Part shown: positions 23,148-32,698 of the stretch, piece by piece | Numbering within the stretch: the stretch's first letter is position 1 | Layout: the number at the start of each line of letters is the position of its first letter | Origin: Mesostigma viride | Lineage: Eukaryota; Streptophyta; Mesostigmatophyceae; Mesostigmatales; Mesostigmataceae | Assembly: GCA_009746045.1 (NCBI GenBank) | Contig: RPFO01000059.1 | Span: 953,928 to 1,008,927 of the forward strand | Direction of reading: 5' to 3' | Length of the DNA stretch: 55,000 nucleotides | Position numbers and translations under genes: made by a program | The notes under the pieces: model-generated | The model's database searches: none | What the model saw: only the letters and a program-made list of their open reading frames with translations | What the model was told of the DNA's origin: nothing

Positions 23148-23974
23148 TTCATGACACCAGAGTGCCCTGTCACAGTAGACCCCTGAAGTAGCATCCTTGG
23201 AAGGATTTTGGCTAGTAGGGTTTTGACAGATCTGATGGTTCTTTCAATGACCCCCTGACCCTCATGATCTTCCAGCCCAGCAATCTCTATTGCTTCACAC
23301 CCTTCCAGGTCAGTCAGACAAGAAAATTGTTGATCAAGCAAAATTCTGTCAACTGGGTAGAATCTGGGTAAAGCAATCATGAGTGCAACACGTAGCTGCC
23401 CTGCAGACATGCCAGGTAGGGGTTCCATGACTGTGAACCTGGACCATGAATCTTTTAGGATCAGGTAGGGTTGGACATCTTTGTTGATGTGCATCACATC
23501 CCCCACTATCATGCCTCTAGTGGTGGAAGGAGTTGCAGTATGCCATTTTTGAGGTTTGGGGCTATTGAACTGACATTCTTGACAGTGTTGTCTAGCCAGT
23601 TTTACTGCATTCCTGAGTTGTTTTCCCATGCTACTACCCCCCAGCCGTCTGGCCAGTTCCTCAGCCACTGTTTCATGACCCATGGCTAGGTGCAGCTGAT
23701 GAGCAAGCTCCTTGATATCTATGGAGTTGTCAACAGTAGGGGTTAGTGCTTTTATGTAAGGTTCCAGTACAGGGTGTTGGGAGGACAGTAAGGTTGCTGC
23801 CTCAAAATCAATTATGCCCTGGCTGCCATCCCCAATGGTAATGAGATCATCATCCTCAGAGTAAGCAAGGTGAGAGAACTCACATTTGTTTGGGTAGCGA
23901 GGCCTGTTGCACCGGCTGCCTGGAGCTGGCCAGGTTGTGCCTCGTGTAGTGGCAGCCTGGGCAGAGATCCACAT
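23132..23974 (-). CDS. Integrase (HHCC zinc domain and DDE core) of the Copia-like pol
   Basis: Residues 92-134 hold an HHCC zinc-binding pattern (HQLHLAMGH, then HCQECQ). The catalytic core follows, with Asp 159 (VGDVMHIN), Asp 214 (ILLDQQF) and Glu 244 (GQGVIERTIRSVK), a DDE triad of Copia/retroviral type. The enzyme inserts the element's cDNA into the host genome. No protease motif lies between the zinc knuckles and this domain. The first residues overlap gag in another frame (23880-23974), and the 3' end changes frame near 23145-23190 into the next segment. Confidence 0.85.
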   Translation of the reverse strand: MWISAQAATTRGTTWPAPGSRCNRPRYPNKCEFSHLAYSEDDDLITIGDGSQGIIDFEAATLLSSQHPVLEPYIKALTPTVDNSIDIKELAHQLHLAMGHETVAEELARRLGGSSMGKQLRNAVKLARQHCQECQFNSPKPQKWHTATPSTTRGMIVGDVMHINKDVQPYLILKDSWSRFTVMEPLPGMSAGQLRVALMIALPRFYPVDRILLDQQFSCLTDLEGCEAIEIAGLEDHEGQGVIERTIRSVKTLLAKILPRMLLQGSTVTGHSGVMKCAQP

Positions 23975-24188
23975 TGTTGCCCAGTGTAGGGTTGTGGTTG
24001 CACTGGTTGCGGCTGTGCCCCGTCTGGAAGCACCTCAGGCACCTGACCCTTCCAGGGTTGCCAGGTTGCCTATTGTTGTTGTTGTTGTTGCCCTGTTGGG
24101 GCCGGTTGTTGTTGTTGTTATTGCCCTGTGAGGGCATGTTGTTGGTATTGTTATTGTTAATTAATCGCAGCTTTTCTTGTTTGTTCAT
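23880..24188 (-). CDS. Gag C-terminal part with Asn/Gln-rich tract and zinc knuckles
   Basis: The frame has three Asn-rich runs separated by PSQG/PQQG-type spacers, then CLRCFQTGHSRNQC, a perfect CX2CX4HX4C knuckle, and a second imperfect motif CPGCHYTRH. This is the nucleocapsid-like end of gag, which binds element RNA. Pol overlaps it by 95 bp in another frame, so gag-pol could be joined by frameshifting, or an indel may separate them. No conventional gag start was found upstream in the same frame. Confidence 0.7.
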   Translation of the reverse strand: MNKQEKLRLINNNNTNNMPSQGNNNNNNRPQQGNNNNNNRQPGNPGRVRCLRCFQTGHSRNQCNHNPTLGNNVDLCPGCHYTRHNLASSRQPVQQASLPKQM

Positions 24189-24588
24189 TGTATTGATTGA
24201 GAGGACAGTATCTTTGCTGCCTCAAAACCCACCATGGTTTGGTAACATTTTCGTTTGTTTGCTTGTAATGAGAGGACAGTAGCTGTGCTGCCTCAACACC
24301 AACCATGGTTTGGTAACCGTTTCGTTTGTTTGTTTGTAGTGAGAGGACAGTAGCCTGTGCTGCCTCAACACCAACCATGGCTTGGTAACCGTTTCGTTTG
24401 TTTGTTTGTAGTGAGAGGACAGCATCTGTCTGTGCTGCCTCAACACCAACCATGGTTTGGTAACAGTTTTGTTTGTTTGTTTGTTTTCTGTTAGTGTTTC
24501 TTGTTATTGCCTCCCGGTGCTGCTTGAGCGTTAGCACCAGCCAGGTCTTTACCCGCAAGTACATGCGTTTGGTAATGGCTTCTGCCAC
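24157..24588 (-). CDS. Repeat-rich gag region (uncertain coding)
   Basis: An open frame of 143 codons overlaps the gag start and consists largely of a repeated segment (VGVEAAQ...LSLQTNKRNGYQ). It is created by the 70-72-bp tandem repeat at 24200-24485. Whether it is translated is unknown; it may be a repeat expansion within gag. Confidence 0.35.
   Translation of the reverse strand: MAEAITKRMYLRVKTWLVLTLKQHREAITRNTNRKQTNKQNCYQTMVGVEAAQTDAVLSLQTNKRNGYQAMVGVEAAQATVLSLQTNKRNGYQTMVGVEAAQLLSSHYKQTNENVTKPWWVLRQQRYCPLNQYNEQTRKAAIN
24200..24485. repeat. 70-72-bp tandem repeat, four copies, inside gag
   Basis: Copies start near 24200, 24270, 24341 and 24413 with GAGAGGACAG and contain TGCTGCCTCAA, ACCATGG and a GTTTGTTT tail. 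A related single piece (GGACAGTAAGGTTGCTGCCTC) lies near 23787 inside pol, so the repeat probably derives from the element itself. Confidence 0.8.
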
Positions 24589-24589
24589 T

Positions 24590-25500
24590 ACTGCATGCGT
24601 TATTGATTATGTGCGGCGGCTGGGCAAGCTCCATGTCTAGGGAGTTGACAGCAGTGGGTTTGATTAAGGGCCCTCAGCCCTGACATAGAGAGGATCAACA
24701 GTCTCCCTAGAGGGTAGAGGCTGTGCTGCCAAGAAAGCAACAATACCCTTACACTCATCCCAAATAAAATGGGGAGATCTGCGTTCAAAAGACATGACAT
24801 TCATTCAGATAACTCACGTTGGGGTGGACGGTGATACTTGTCTCGTTTGCATATGCCGTCCAGCCCAGGCCGCCCACCGCCGGCGATGGGGATAGGCCAG
24901 GAGTGCTTTTATCACATAACAGCTGGAGCGTTTCTATGCTCCTCATGCTGCAGCGATAGCTTTCTGTTTGGTTATGATATGTTGAAAAGATAGCCACCGC
25001 TCTTGAGCATTATATCAGAGCATGCATGAGGAAAGAAAGCAACGGACTTGCTTACGCTGGAAGCCCCAGGGGCCGGCGCGGGGCCGGTGCCTCCTGGGGG
25101 GTTGTTTTCCTGCCGCATTGCCGCCGCCATGGCTGCTCCAGCAGTGGGTGCTGCTGTCGCAGCCGCCGGGGAAGAGGGTTGGTCGGTGCCCCGTAGGGGA
25201 ACCGGCTCCGCCACCGGCTGGCGCACAGGGGAGGGGGGTTGTTCGGACTGCCTCGCGGCAGCCGGACCCTCCACCTGGCTGGTATTGTCATGGTTGTTCT
25301 TTTGTTTTCTTTTTCTTTTTCCTTGTCTTCTTTTTGTTTTGTTGTTATTGCATGCAGGCGCACCGACATCAGCCGGTGCCCTGTTGTCTGGCGGACGACG
25401 CTGATCATCATCGTCGTCCCCAAGATATAGTTTCTTTTCTTTTCTTTTCTTTTTTTTTTTCCAGTGCCGGTTTGAACCATTGTTGTGTTTGATGTTGCTG
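24590..25500 (-). other. 5' internal region of the Copia-like element, gag N-terminus not resolved
   Basis: Several minus-strand frames (24785-24997, 24972-25274, 25052-25480) are open but short, and none shows a domain I recognise. The piece ending near 24785 (SMRSIETLQLLCDKS...VGGLGWTAYANETS) could be gag N-terminal sequence split by a frame change near 24980. A plus-strand TTTTCTTTTC pyrimidine tract lies at about 25300-25460. Confidence 0.35.
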
Positions 25501-25520
25501 AAGAGCGTTTATAAAATTCA
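25501..25520 (-). promoter_or_regulatory. Possible primer-binding site of the Copia-like element
   Basis: On the minus strand the 5' LTR is followed by TGAATTTTATAAACGCTC. It does not begin TGG. It resembles the sequence after the left LTR of the miniature element (TGTATTCATAAAGCGCCC at 31997), which suggests a shared primer, possibly an internal tRNA fragment. This is inference. Confidence 0.35.
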
Positions 25521-26003
25521 AGTTAGTAAATGGGAATGAACGACGTGATATATTGCTTGAGAACACTGTATGCTGTGAGCAATGAATTGCTTGGTTCATT
25601 AGAAAATAGGTTTACCCTTTATCAACGTTCCTCTCACTGGCTGCGCCGCCAGTGACCGTTGGGTGCAGACCGTTGGCCCGAGGCCGCACGATGACAGGTA
25701 GCAGTCTAGTCACTGCATCGTGTGATCACAGATCAATGCACGCTGCAGTACGGTCCCTATCTAGGATACTCTAGTACTGTCCAATGACAGGACACTACGT
25801 ATGCTGGGTACTGACATCTGTCACGTACCCCAGTACCCAAAGTACCTATCTAGGGAAACGTATGCGACTCGACTAGCATTCCTATCTGCATAGCCCACGT
25901 GGTATTTATATTCACATACCAACGTAGGTTTACAAGGCTTATTCATACGTTGTATTCACAATGCCTTTGAGACTTAGTCTACAGCAAAGCATGGAGACTA
26001 ACT
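25521..26003 (-). repeat. LTR of the Copia-like element (5' LTR in coding orientation), 483 bp
   Basis: It is a direct repeat of 19505-19987 with AGTTAGT/ACTAACT ends, followed by the target duplication CATGG at 26004. Confidence 0.93.
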
Positions 26004-26798
26004 CATGGTGTGTGTACGTGTGTGTGCAGCCGCCCCTTGCGTGCGCGGTGTATGTACATGTGAGTGCCGTCGCCCCAAGCGTGCATGGTGTGTGTACGTG
26101 TGTGTGCAGTTGCCCCTTGCGTGCGCGGTGTATGTACATGTGAGTGCAGCCGGCCCCTTGCGTGCGCGGTGTGTGTACGTGTGTGTGCAGTTGCCCCTTG
26201 CGTGCGCGGTGGATGTACGTGTGTGTGCAGGCGTCCCTTGCGTGCATGGTGGATGTACGTGTGTGTGCAGGCGTCCCTTGCGTGCGCGGTGTGTGTGTAA
26301 GTGTGCGTGCACTCGCCCCTTGCGTGCATGGTGTATGTACACGTGTGTGCAGCCGCCCCTTGCGTGCATGGTGTATGTACATGTGTGTGCAGCCGCCCCT
26401 TCCGTGCATGGTGTGTGTACGTGTGTGTGCAGCCGCCCCTTGCGTGCGCGGTGTATGTACATGTGAGTGCAGCCGGCCCCTTGCGTGCATGGTGTATGTA
26501 CATGTGTGTGCAGCCGCCCCTTCCGTGCATGGTGTGTGTACGTGTGTGTGCAGCCGGCCCCTTGCGTGCATGGTGTATGTACATGTGTGTGCATGCCGGC
26601 CCTTGCGTGCATGGTGTGTGTACGTGTGTGTGCAGCCGCCCCTTGCGTGCGCGGTGGATGTACGTGTGTGTGCAGCCGCCCCTTGCGTGCATGGTGTGTG
26701 TACGTGTGTGTGCAGCCGCCCCTTGCGTGCGCGGTGTATGTACGTGTGTGTGCATGCCGGCCCTTGCGTGCATGGTGTGTGTACGTGTGTGTGCAGCC
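26004..26798 (+). repeat. 40-bp minisatellite block 3
   Basis: It continues block 2 across the Copia-like insertion; the sequence after the target duplication matches the stretch near 14018 in unit order. It ends with CAGCC, the target duplication of the next insertion. Confidence 0.93.
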
Positions 26799-27413
26799 TG
26801 TCAGGAATATGCCCCAATATGCCTGACAAGTCTAGCACTTACTAATCTAGATAAAGTTCGGGTAGTCCGTAGTTAAGTCAGAACAACCTACAACGCCAGT
26901 ATGACTGCGTAGAGCTCATGTTTGGCTACAACTTTGCCACTAGAATCACCTTGATCTGAGCTCTAGGTAGAAAGTTATGAGTCTTTTCATATATATGTGC
27001 CTGGTCACTATACGGCACTGTAGTACAATCCATGTCGTGTCATGTGGCGCATGGCCCATATAGGACAGGCGCCAATAATTCAATTCGTGGTACCTGGACC
27101 GTCAGCTAGGCGTACCTAATTCTGTCTGCCATGGTACAACCATGATTTGCCAGCAGGCAGCATCTAGCACTGGTTAAGTGTTGCCTAGCTGTCATGTTAA
27201 GTTAATTATGTTGTGGTCCTGCCGACCAGCCATATAGGTGGTGGCTGGGCTACACGCCAGACATCTTCTCTGACCACCACTGTTCTAGAAAATGGCACCT
27301 TTCAGCCATGGTGGTTGACAAAATATTTCCATCATGACAAAGTCGTAAATGAGGTCATCATTATTAATGTAATATCAACAACCTCCCATGGTCACAGCAT
27401 GACATTTTTGACA
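26799..27413. mobile_element. Solo LTR, 615 bp
   Basis: It starts TGTCAGG and ends TTTTGACA, giving a TGTCA/TGACA inverted end pair. It is flanked by the 5-bp duplication CAGCC (26794-26798 and 27414-27418), and the flanks rejoin to minisatellite consensus. There is no internal region and no coding sequence. It starts with a near-palindrome (TGTCAGG...CCTGACA, about 30 bp). The family is not otherwise present in the window. Confidence 0.85.
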
Positions 27414-29336
27414 CAGCCGCCCCTTGCGTGCGCGGTGTATGTACATGTGAGTGCCGTCGCCCCAAGCGTGCATGGTGTGTGTACGTGTGTGTGCAGCCGG
27501 CCCTTGCGTGCATGGTGTGTGTACGTGTGTGTGCAGCCGCCCCTTGCGTGCGCGGTGGATGTACGTGTGTGTGCAGCCGCCCCTTGCGTGCATGGTGTGT
27601 GTACGTGTGTGTGCAGCCGCCCCTTGCGTGCGCGGTGTATGTACATGTGAGTGCCGTCGCCCCAAGCGTGCATGGTGTGTGTACGTGTGTGTGCAGTTGC
27701 CCCTTGCGTGCGCGGTGGATGTACGTGTGTGTGCACTCGCCCCTTGCGTGCGCGGTGGATGTACGTGTGTGTGCACTCGCCCCTTGCGTGCGCGGTGGAT
27801 GTACGTGTGTGTGCAGGCGTCCCTTGCGTGCGTGGTGTATGTACATGTGAGTGCCGTCGCCCCAAGCGTGCATGGTGTGTGTACGTGTGTGTGCAGTTGC
27901 CCCTTGCGTGCATGGTGTGTGTACGTGTGTGTGCAGCCGCCCCTTGCGTGCGCGGTGTATGTACGTGTGTGTGCAGTCGCTCCTTGCGTGCATGGTGTGT
28001 GTACGGGTGTGTGCATGCCGGCCCTTGCGTGCATGGTGTGTGTACGTGTGTGTGCATGCCGGCCCTTGCGTGCATGGTGTGTGTACGTGGGTGTGCAGCC
28101 GCCCCTTGCGTGCATGGTGTGTGTACGGGTGTGTGCATGCCGGCCCTTGCGTGCATGGTGTGTGTACGTGTGTGTGCACTCGCCCCTTGCGTGCGCGGTG
28201 GATGTACGTGTGTGTGCACTCGCCCCTTGCGTGCGCGGTGGATGTACGTGTGTGTGCAGGCGTCCCTTGCGTGCGTGGTGTATGTACATGTGAGTGCCGT
28301 CGCCCCAAGCGTGCATGGTGTGTGTACGTGTGTGTGCAGTTGCCCCTTGCGTGCATGGTGTGTGTACGTGTGTGTGCAGCCGCCCCTTGCGTGCGCGGTG
28401 TATGTACGTGTGTGTGCAGTCGCTCCTTGCGTGCATGGTGTGTGTACGGGTGTGTGCATGCCGGCCCTTGCGTGCATGGTGTGTGTACGTGTGTGTGCAT
28501 GCCGGCCCTTGCGTGCATGGTGTGTGTACGTGTGTGTGCAGTTGCCCCTTGCGTGCGCGGTGTATGTACATGTGAGTGCAGTCGCTCCTTGCGTGCGCGG
28601 TGTATGTACGTGTGTGTGCACTCGCCCCTTGCGTGCGCGGTGGATGTACGTGTGTGTGCACTCGCCCCTTGCGTGCGCGGTGGATGTACGTGTGTGTGCA
28701 GGCGTCCCTTGCGTGCGTGGTGTATGTACGTGTGTGTGCAGTTGCCCCAAGCGTGCATGGTGTGTGTACGTGTGTGTGCAGTTGCCCCTTGCGTGCATGG
28801 TGTGTGTACGTGTGTGTGCAGCCGCCCCTTGCGTGCGCGGTGTATGTACGTGTGTGTGCAGGCGTCCCTTGCGTGCGTGGTGTATGTACGTGTGTGTGCA
28901 GCCGGCCCTTGCGTGCATGGTGTGTGTACGTGTGTGTGCAGTTGCCCCTTGCGTGCATGGTGTGTGTACATGTGAGTGCAGTCGCTCCTTGCGTGCGCGG
29001 TGGATGTACGTGTGTGTGCACTTGCCCCTTGCGTGCGCGATGGATGTACGTGTGTGTGCAGCCGGCCCTTGCGTGCATGGTGGATGTACATGTGAGTGCA
29101 GCCGGCCCTTGCGTGCGCGGTGGATGTACGTGTGTGTGCAGCCGCCCCTTGCGTGCATGGTGTGTGTACGTGTGTGTGCAGCCGCCCCTTGCGTGCGCGG
29201 TGTATGTACGTGTGTGTGCATGCCGGCCCTTGCGTGCATGGTGTGTGTACGTGTGTGTGCAGCCGCCCCTTGCGTGCGCGGTGTATGTACATGTGAGTGC
29301 CGTCGCCCCAAGCGTGCATGGTGTGTGTACGTGTGT
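27414..29336 (+). repeat. 40-bp minisatellite block 4
   Basis: It has the same unit family, with higher-order stretches shared with 15048-15600 and 17125-18330. Confidence 0.93.
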
Positions 29337-31357
29337 ATCCAATTGCTGCTTTAGTTCCATTGGAGTGAGGGGCTGCCAGAGAAACATGTTTATTACAAAT
29401 GCGTGTTAGGCACACGTCCAAGCCATTAGCTAACCTAAGAATCTGCAGTTTCTAAGCTAACTAGGCCACACAACAGGGGCCGAAACATCATACCAGTCAT
29501 AAGGACCTGGGCCAGTCAAGAGGACCTGGGCTTTGTAACATCCTCATGGCAGCAAGGGTGGGTGGGTGGGAGCTGCAAAGAGGAGTGGTTGTTGCCCCGC
29601 CACAACCCTAAGTATCCACCGTCTACCTAGTCGTAGGTGGGGTGGCGGACGCCAGCCCACTGACCAACAGGCCAGTGGCGCCGCGCCGCCCCCGGTCCAC
29701 AGGACTGCCCCCGGTCCACAAAACAAATTGGACCCGGTCCGCAGTACCGTCCCCGGTACCCCCCCCCCACATCACCGTACCCCCCCCCCCTAGTACTGGC
29801 TACCAAGTCAGACCTGTCTACTGCGGCCTCCCCTCCCCCTTTGAGACTTCCGCAGGTCATAGATAGAACGAGCGTGAGCTCACAAAATCCAATTGCTGCT
29901 TTAGTTCCATTGGAGTGAGGGGCTGCCAGAGAAACATGTTTATTACAAATGCGTGTTAGGCACACGTCCAAGCCATTAGCTAACCTAAGAATCTGCAGTT
30001 TCTAAGCTAACTAGGCCACACAACAGGGGCCGAAACATCATACCAGTCATAAGGACCTGGGCCAGTCAAGAGGACCTGGGCTTTGTAACATCCCGCACCC
30101 ACTACCTGGCCACTTGGCCGCAAGCTGTCGTATGGCCCAGACTTCTCGTCGCCCCCCTTGTCCCCTGCCGCTACCAGTGCTTCCATTAAACCAGGCGGCA
30201 ATACAAGAGGGAAGCCAATCGTATCCCCGTAGGGACCCCCCACTATGGGGGGGGTTCTCACCCAATGATGTGGGCACTGCCCTCGGCAGCCGCCCCTGCG
30301 GGTTCGGCGATTCTTTGTACACCTTTCTTCACAGGCATAGCACCCCCGGCACCCCAATGACGCAGCTGCGTCTGGGATCCGCTATCGCCCCGCCCTAACA
30401 TCCTTCCCCTTCCCCGCTGTGCACCGCCAGTCCCAACAACTCGTCCCCGCTTAAATTACGCGGCAACGACCCCGCCATTCCGCCCTGGCCGCCGGCCGCT
30501 GTCGCCTCACTTAATACGAAGAAATGTTAGGCTGTTTAGGATGCTGCCCCCCCTGGCGCTGGGGCTGCAGCCCTCCCGCTCCTGCGCTGGCCTGGGGGCT
30601 CGATTCCCCCTTCTTCCCATGCTCGTATAGCGCGCTCATGCACTATTCTTGACGATATTCATTAGCCAGGCCCAGCGCACGTGATCCACAACGAAACTCG
30701 CCTGGGACGTAATTCCCCTCCGCCTGTAGCTGTTACCACCCGAGCACCACTATTGCCCCGCCTTAGCTGTCCGATCAAGAGTCACTCCCGCGTCTATCCA
30801 GACCCCTCCCGCGAGCTCGGGGTGGCGAGTACAACGGGCGGGCAAAAATAAAACAATCTGGCACTGGCAGCTACCGCCCGCACTTCGAATGGCAGTTTCT
30901 TGGGGTGCTGCCGACCCCCGTCGCGCAGCCGTCATAACCTTAAATTATCCAGGCCCCCGAATGATAATTCGGAGGCCGGTAGCTGTGATTTACATTCGGC
31001 ACCGCCATAGCAGTGCACACACGCCGTCAGTGGGCCGTCGACACAGCTGCAAAGAGGAGTGGTTGTTGCCCCGCCACAACCCTAAGTATCCACCGTCTAC
31101 CTAGTCGTAGGTGGGGTGGCGGACGCCAGCCCACTGACCAACAGGCCAGTGGCGCCGCGCCGCCCCCGGTCCACAGGACTGCCCCCGGTCCACAAAACAA
31201 ATTGGACCCGGTCCGCAGTACCGTCCCCGGTACCCCCCCCCACATCACCGTACCCCCCCCCTAGTACTGGCTACCAAGTCAGACCTGTCTACTGCGGCCT
31301 CCCCTCCCCCTTTGAGACTTCCGCAGGTCATAGATAGAACGAGCGTGAGCTCACAAA
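29337..31357 (-). mobile_element. Element E, copy C, inverted, without the nested LTR element
   Basis: It is the reverse complement of E as seen in copy B minus 8073-10740. In plus coordinates it is P (29337-29543), Q (29544-29886), P (29887-30093), body (30094-31044), Q (31045-31357). The flanks ACGTGTGT and GTGCAG join directly to the minisatellite consensus without any duplication, at a different unit position from copy B, so this is a separate insertion. The nested-insertion site reads GCCAGTGCCAG with one CAGTG, i.e. it is empty. Open frames up to 116 codons are not recognised and vary with G-run length. Confidence 0.75.
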
Positions 31358-31651
31358 GTGCAGTTGCCCCTTGCGTGCGCGGTGGATGTACGTGTGTGTG
31401 CAGCCGGCCCTTGCGTGCATGGTGGATGTACGTGTGTGTGCAGGCGTCCCTTGCGTGCGCGGTGTGTGTGTAAGTGTGCGTGCACTCGCCCCTTGCGTGC
31501 GCGGTGGATGTACGTGACAGTGTGTGCAGGCGTCCCTTGCGTGCGCGGTGGATGTACGTGTGTGTGCACTTGCCCCTTGCGTGCGCGATGGATGTACGTG
31601 TGTGTGCACTCGCCCCTTGCGTGCGCGGTGGATGTACGTGTGTGCAGGCGT
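31358..31651 (+). repeat. 40-bp minisatellite block 5
   Basis: This short block has the same unit family and ends with GGCGT, the target duplication of the miniature LTR element. Unit order matches the region near 18370-18660. Confidence 0.92.
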
Positions 31652-31996
31652 AGTTGAGTAACTCTAGAGCCCTAGGATCTGGCTCTAAGTTCCCCATGTC
31701 CGTCCGCACGCCTCCCGCTAGCGTCCGCTAAGCCGCCGGCTATAATCCGGCGGTCCGACGCGGGCGACCGGTCTAAGGGCGGCGCCTAGGGCCGGCGCCA
31801 CCTAGGCCCCAGTCCGGGGCCTTATCCGGGTCAGTACGGACGGCTAGCTTGTCCCACGGTTACGGCTAACCGGATAGGGTTTGCTGGCTAAGACATAAAC
31901 CAGTGGTGGGCCAGCTCCGACGGTAGTTCTCTGTGTTCACCTTATCCCAAGCTCAACGTGACCGACCGCCATAGCTGAGCCGGTCGGGCTTTAACT
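31652..31996 (+). repeat. Left LTR of miniature element, 345 bp
   Basis: It is a direct repeat of 32354-32698 and identical by eye. Confidence 0.9.
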
Positions 31997-32353
31997 TGTA
32001 TTCATAAAGCGCCCGAGCCGTAACCCTGTGTTGCTAGCATTCACGAATATCATGGTGGTAGTTTTTTTTGCTTGTCATGACCATACCCTAGCCACGTTGG
32101 ACGGTGCCTTGGGCCCGTCGGCGGGTCACTGGTCCTAATAAATGGGTCACCTTTTGTCTGGTGGCATAGTTGTTTTTTTTCTCGATACTTATTACATCAC
32201 TTTTCATGTGTGATCACAAGGGCGCGGATCGATACCGTGGTGATTTTGACGGCCTTGAGGCCCCCTTGAGTTCCCTACCTTAGAGGGTTTTGTATGGTCT
32301 GCATTTGATGTAATTATTTTGATAATTAATCAAAGAACAAAAGAGTATGTCGG

Positions 32354-32698
32354 AGTTGAGTAACTCTAGAGCCCTAGGATCTGGCTCTAAGTTCCCCATG
32401 TCCGTCCGCACGCCTCCCGCTAGCGTCCGCTAAGCCGCCGGCTATAATCCGGCGGTCCGACGCGGGCGACCGGTCTAAGGGCGGCGCCTAGGGCCGGCGC
32501 CACCTAGGCCCCAGTCCGGGGCCTTATCCGGGTCAGTACGGACGGCTAGCTTGTCCCACGGTTACGGCTAACCGGATAGGGTTTGCTGGCTAAGACATAA
32601 ACCAGTGGTGGGCCAGCTCCGACGGTAGTTCTCTGTGTTCACCTTATCCCAAGCTCAACGTGACCGACCGCCATAGCTGAGCCGGTCGGGCTTTAACT
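32354..32698 (+). repeat. Right LTR of miniature element, 345 bp
   Basis: It is a direct repeat of 31652-31996. Confidence 0.9.

Larger units (their letters stand above)
19505..26003 (-). mobile_element. Copia-like LTR retrotransposon with AGTTAGT...ACTAACT ends
   Basis: Two 483-bp direct repeats (19505-19987 and 25521-26003) flank a 5.5-kb internal region encoding, on the minus strand, gag zinc knuckles, integrase, an aspartic-protease-like domain, reverse transcriptase and RNase H. The target duplication CATGG is at 19500-19504 and 26004-26008, and joining the flanks restores the minisatellite. The LTR ends are AGTTAGT/ACTAACT instead of TG/CA. The two LTRs differ at only two positions that I found, so the insertion is young. 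The reading frame nevertheless changes at least four times between domains, through decay, sequencing indels or programmed shifts. Confidence 0.93.
31652..32698 (+). mobile_element. Miniature LTR element (TRIM-like) with AGTTGAG...TTTAACT ends
   Basis: Two 345-bp direct repeats (31652-31996 and 32354-32698) flank only 357 bp. The target duplication GGCGT is at 31647-31651 and 32699-32703, and the flanks rejoin to the minisatellite. The outer ends are AGTT/AACT, as in the Copia-like element. There is no coding sequence. The internal start, TGTATTCATAAAGCGCCC, resembles the Copia-like element's post-LTR sequence, which suggests that element (or a relative) may supply its proteins. Orientation is taken from that similarity and is weak. 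Confidence 0.88.

Noticed and set aside
20968-25404. Plus-strand and alternative-frame ORFs across the Copia-like element (for example 21841-22059, 23974-24282, 25022-25492)
   Set aside because: They lie opposite or out of frame with clear pol domains, or are Leu/Val/Phe runs from the complement of Asn/Gln and Lys tracts.
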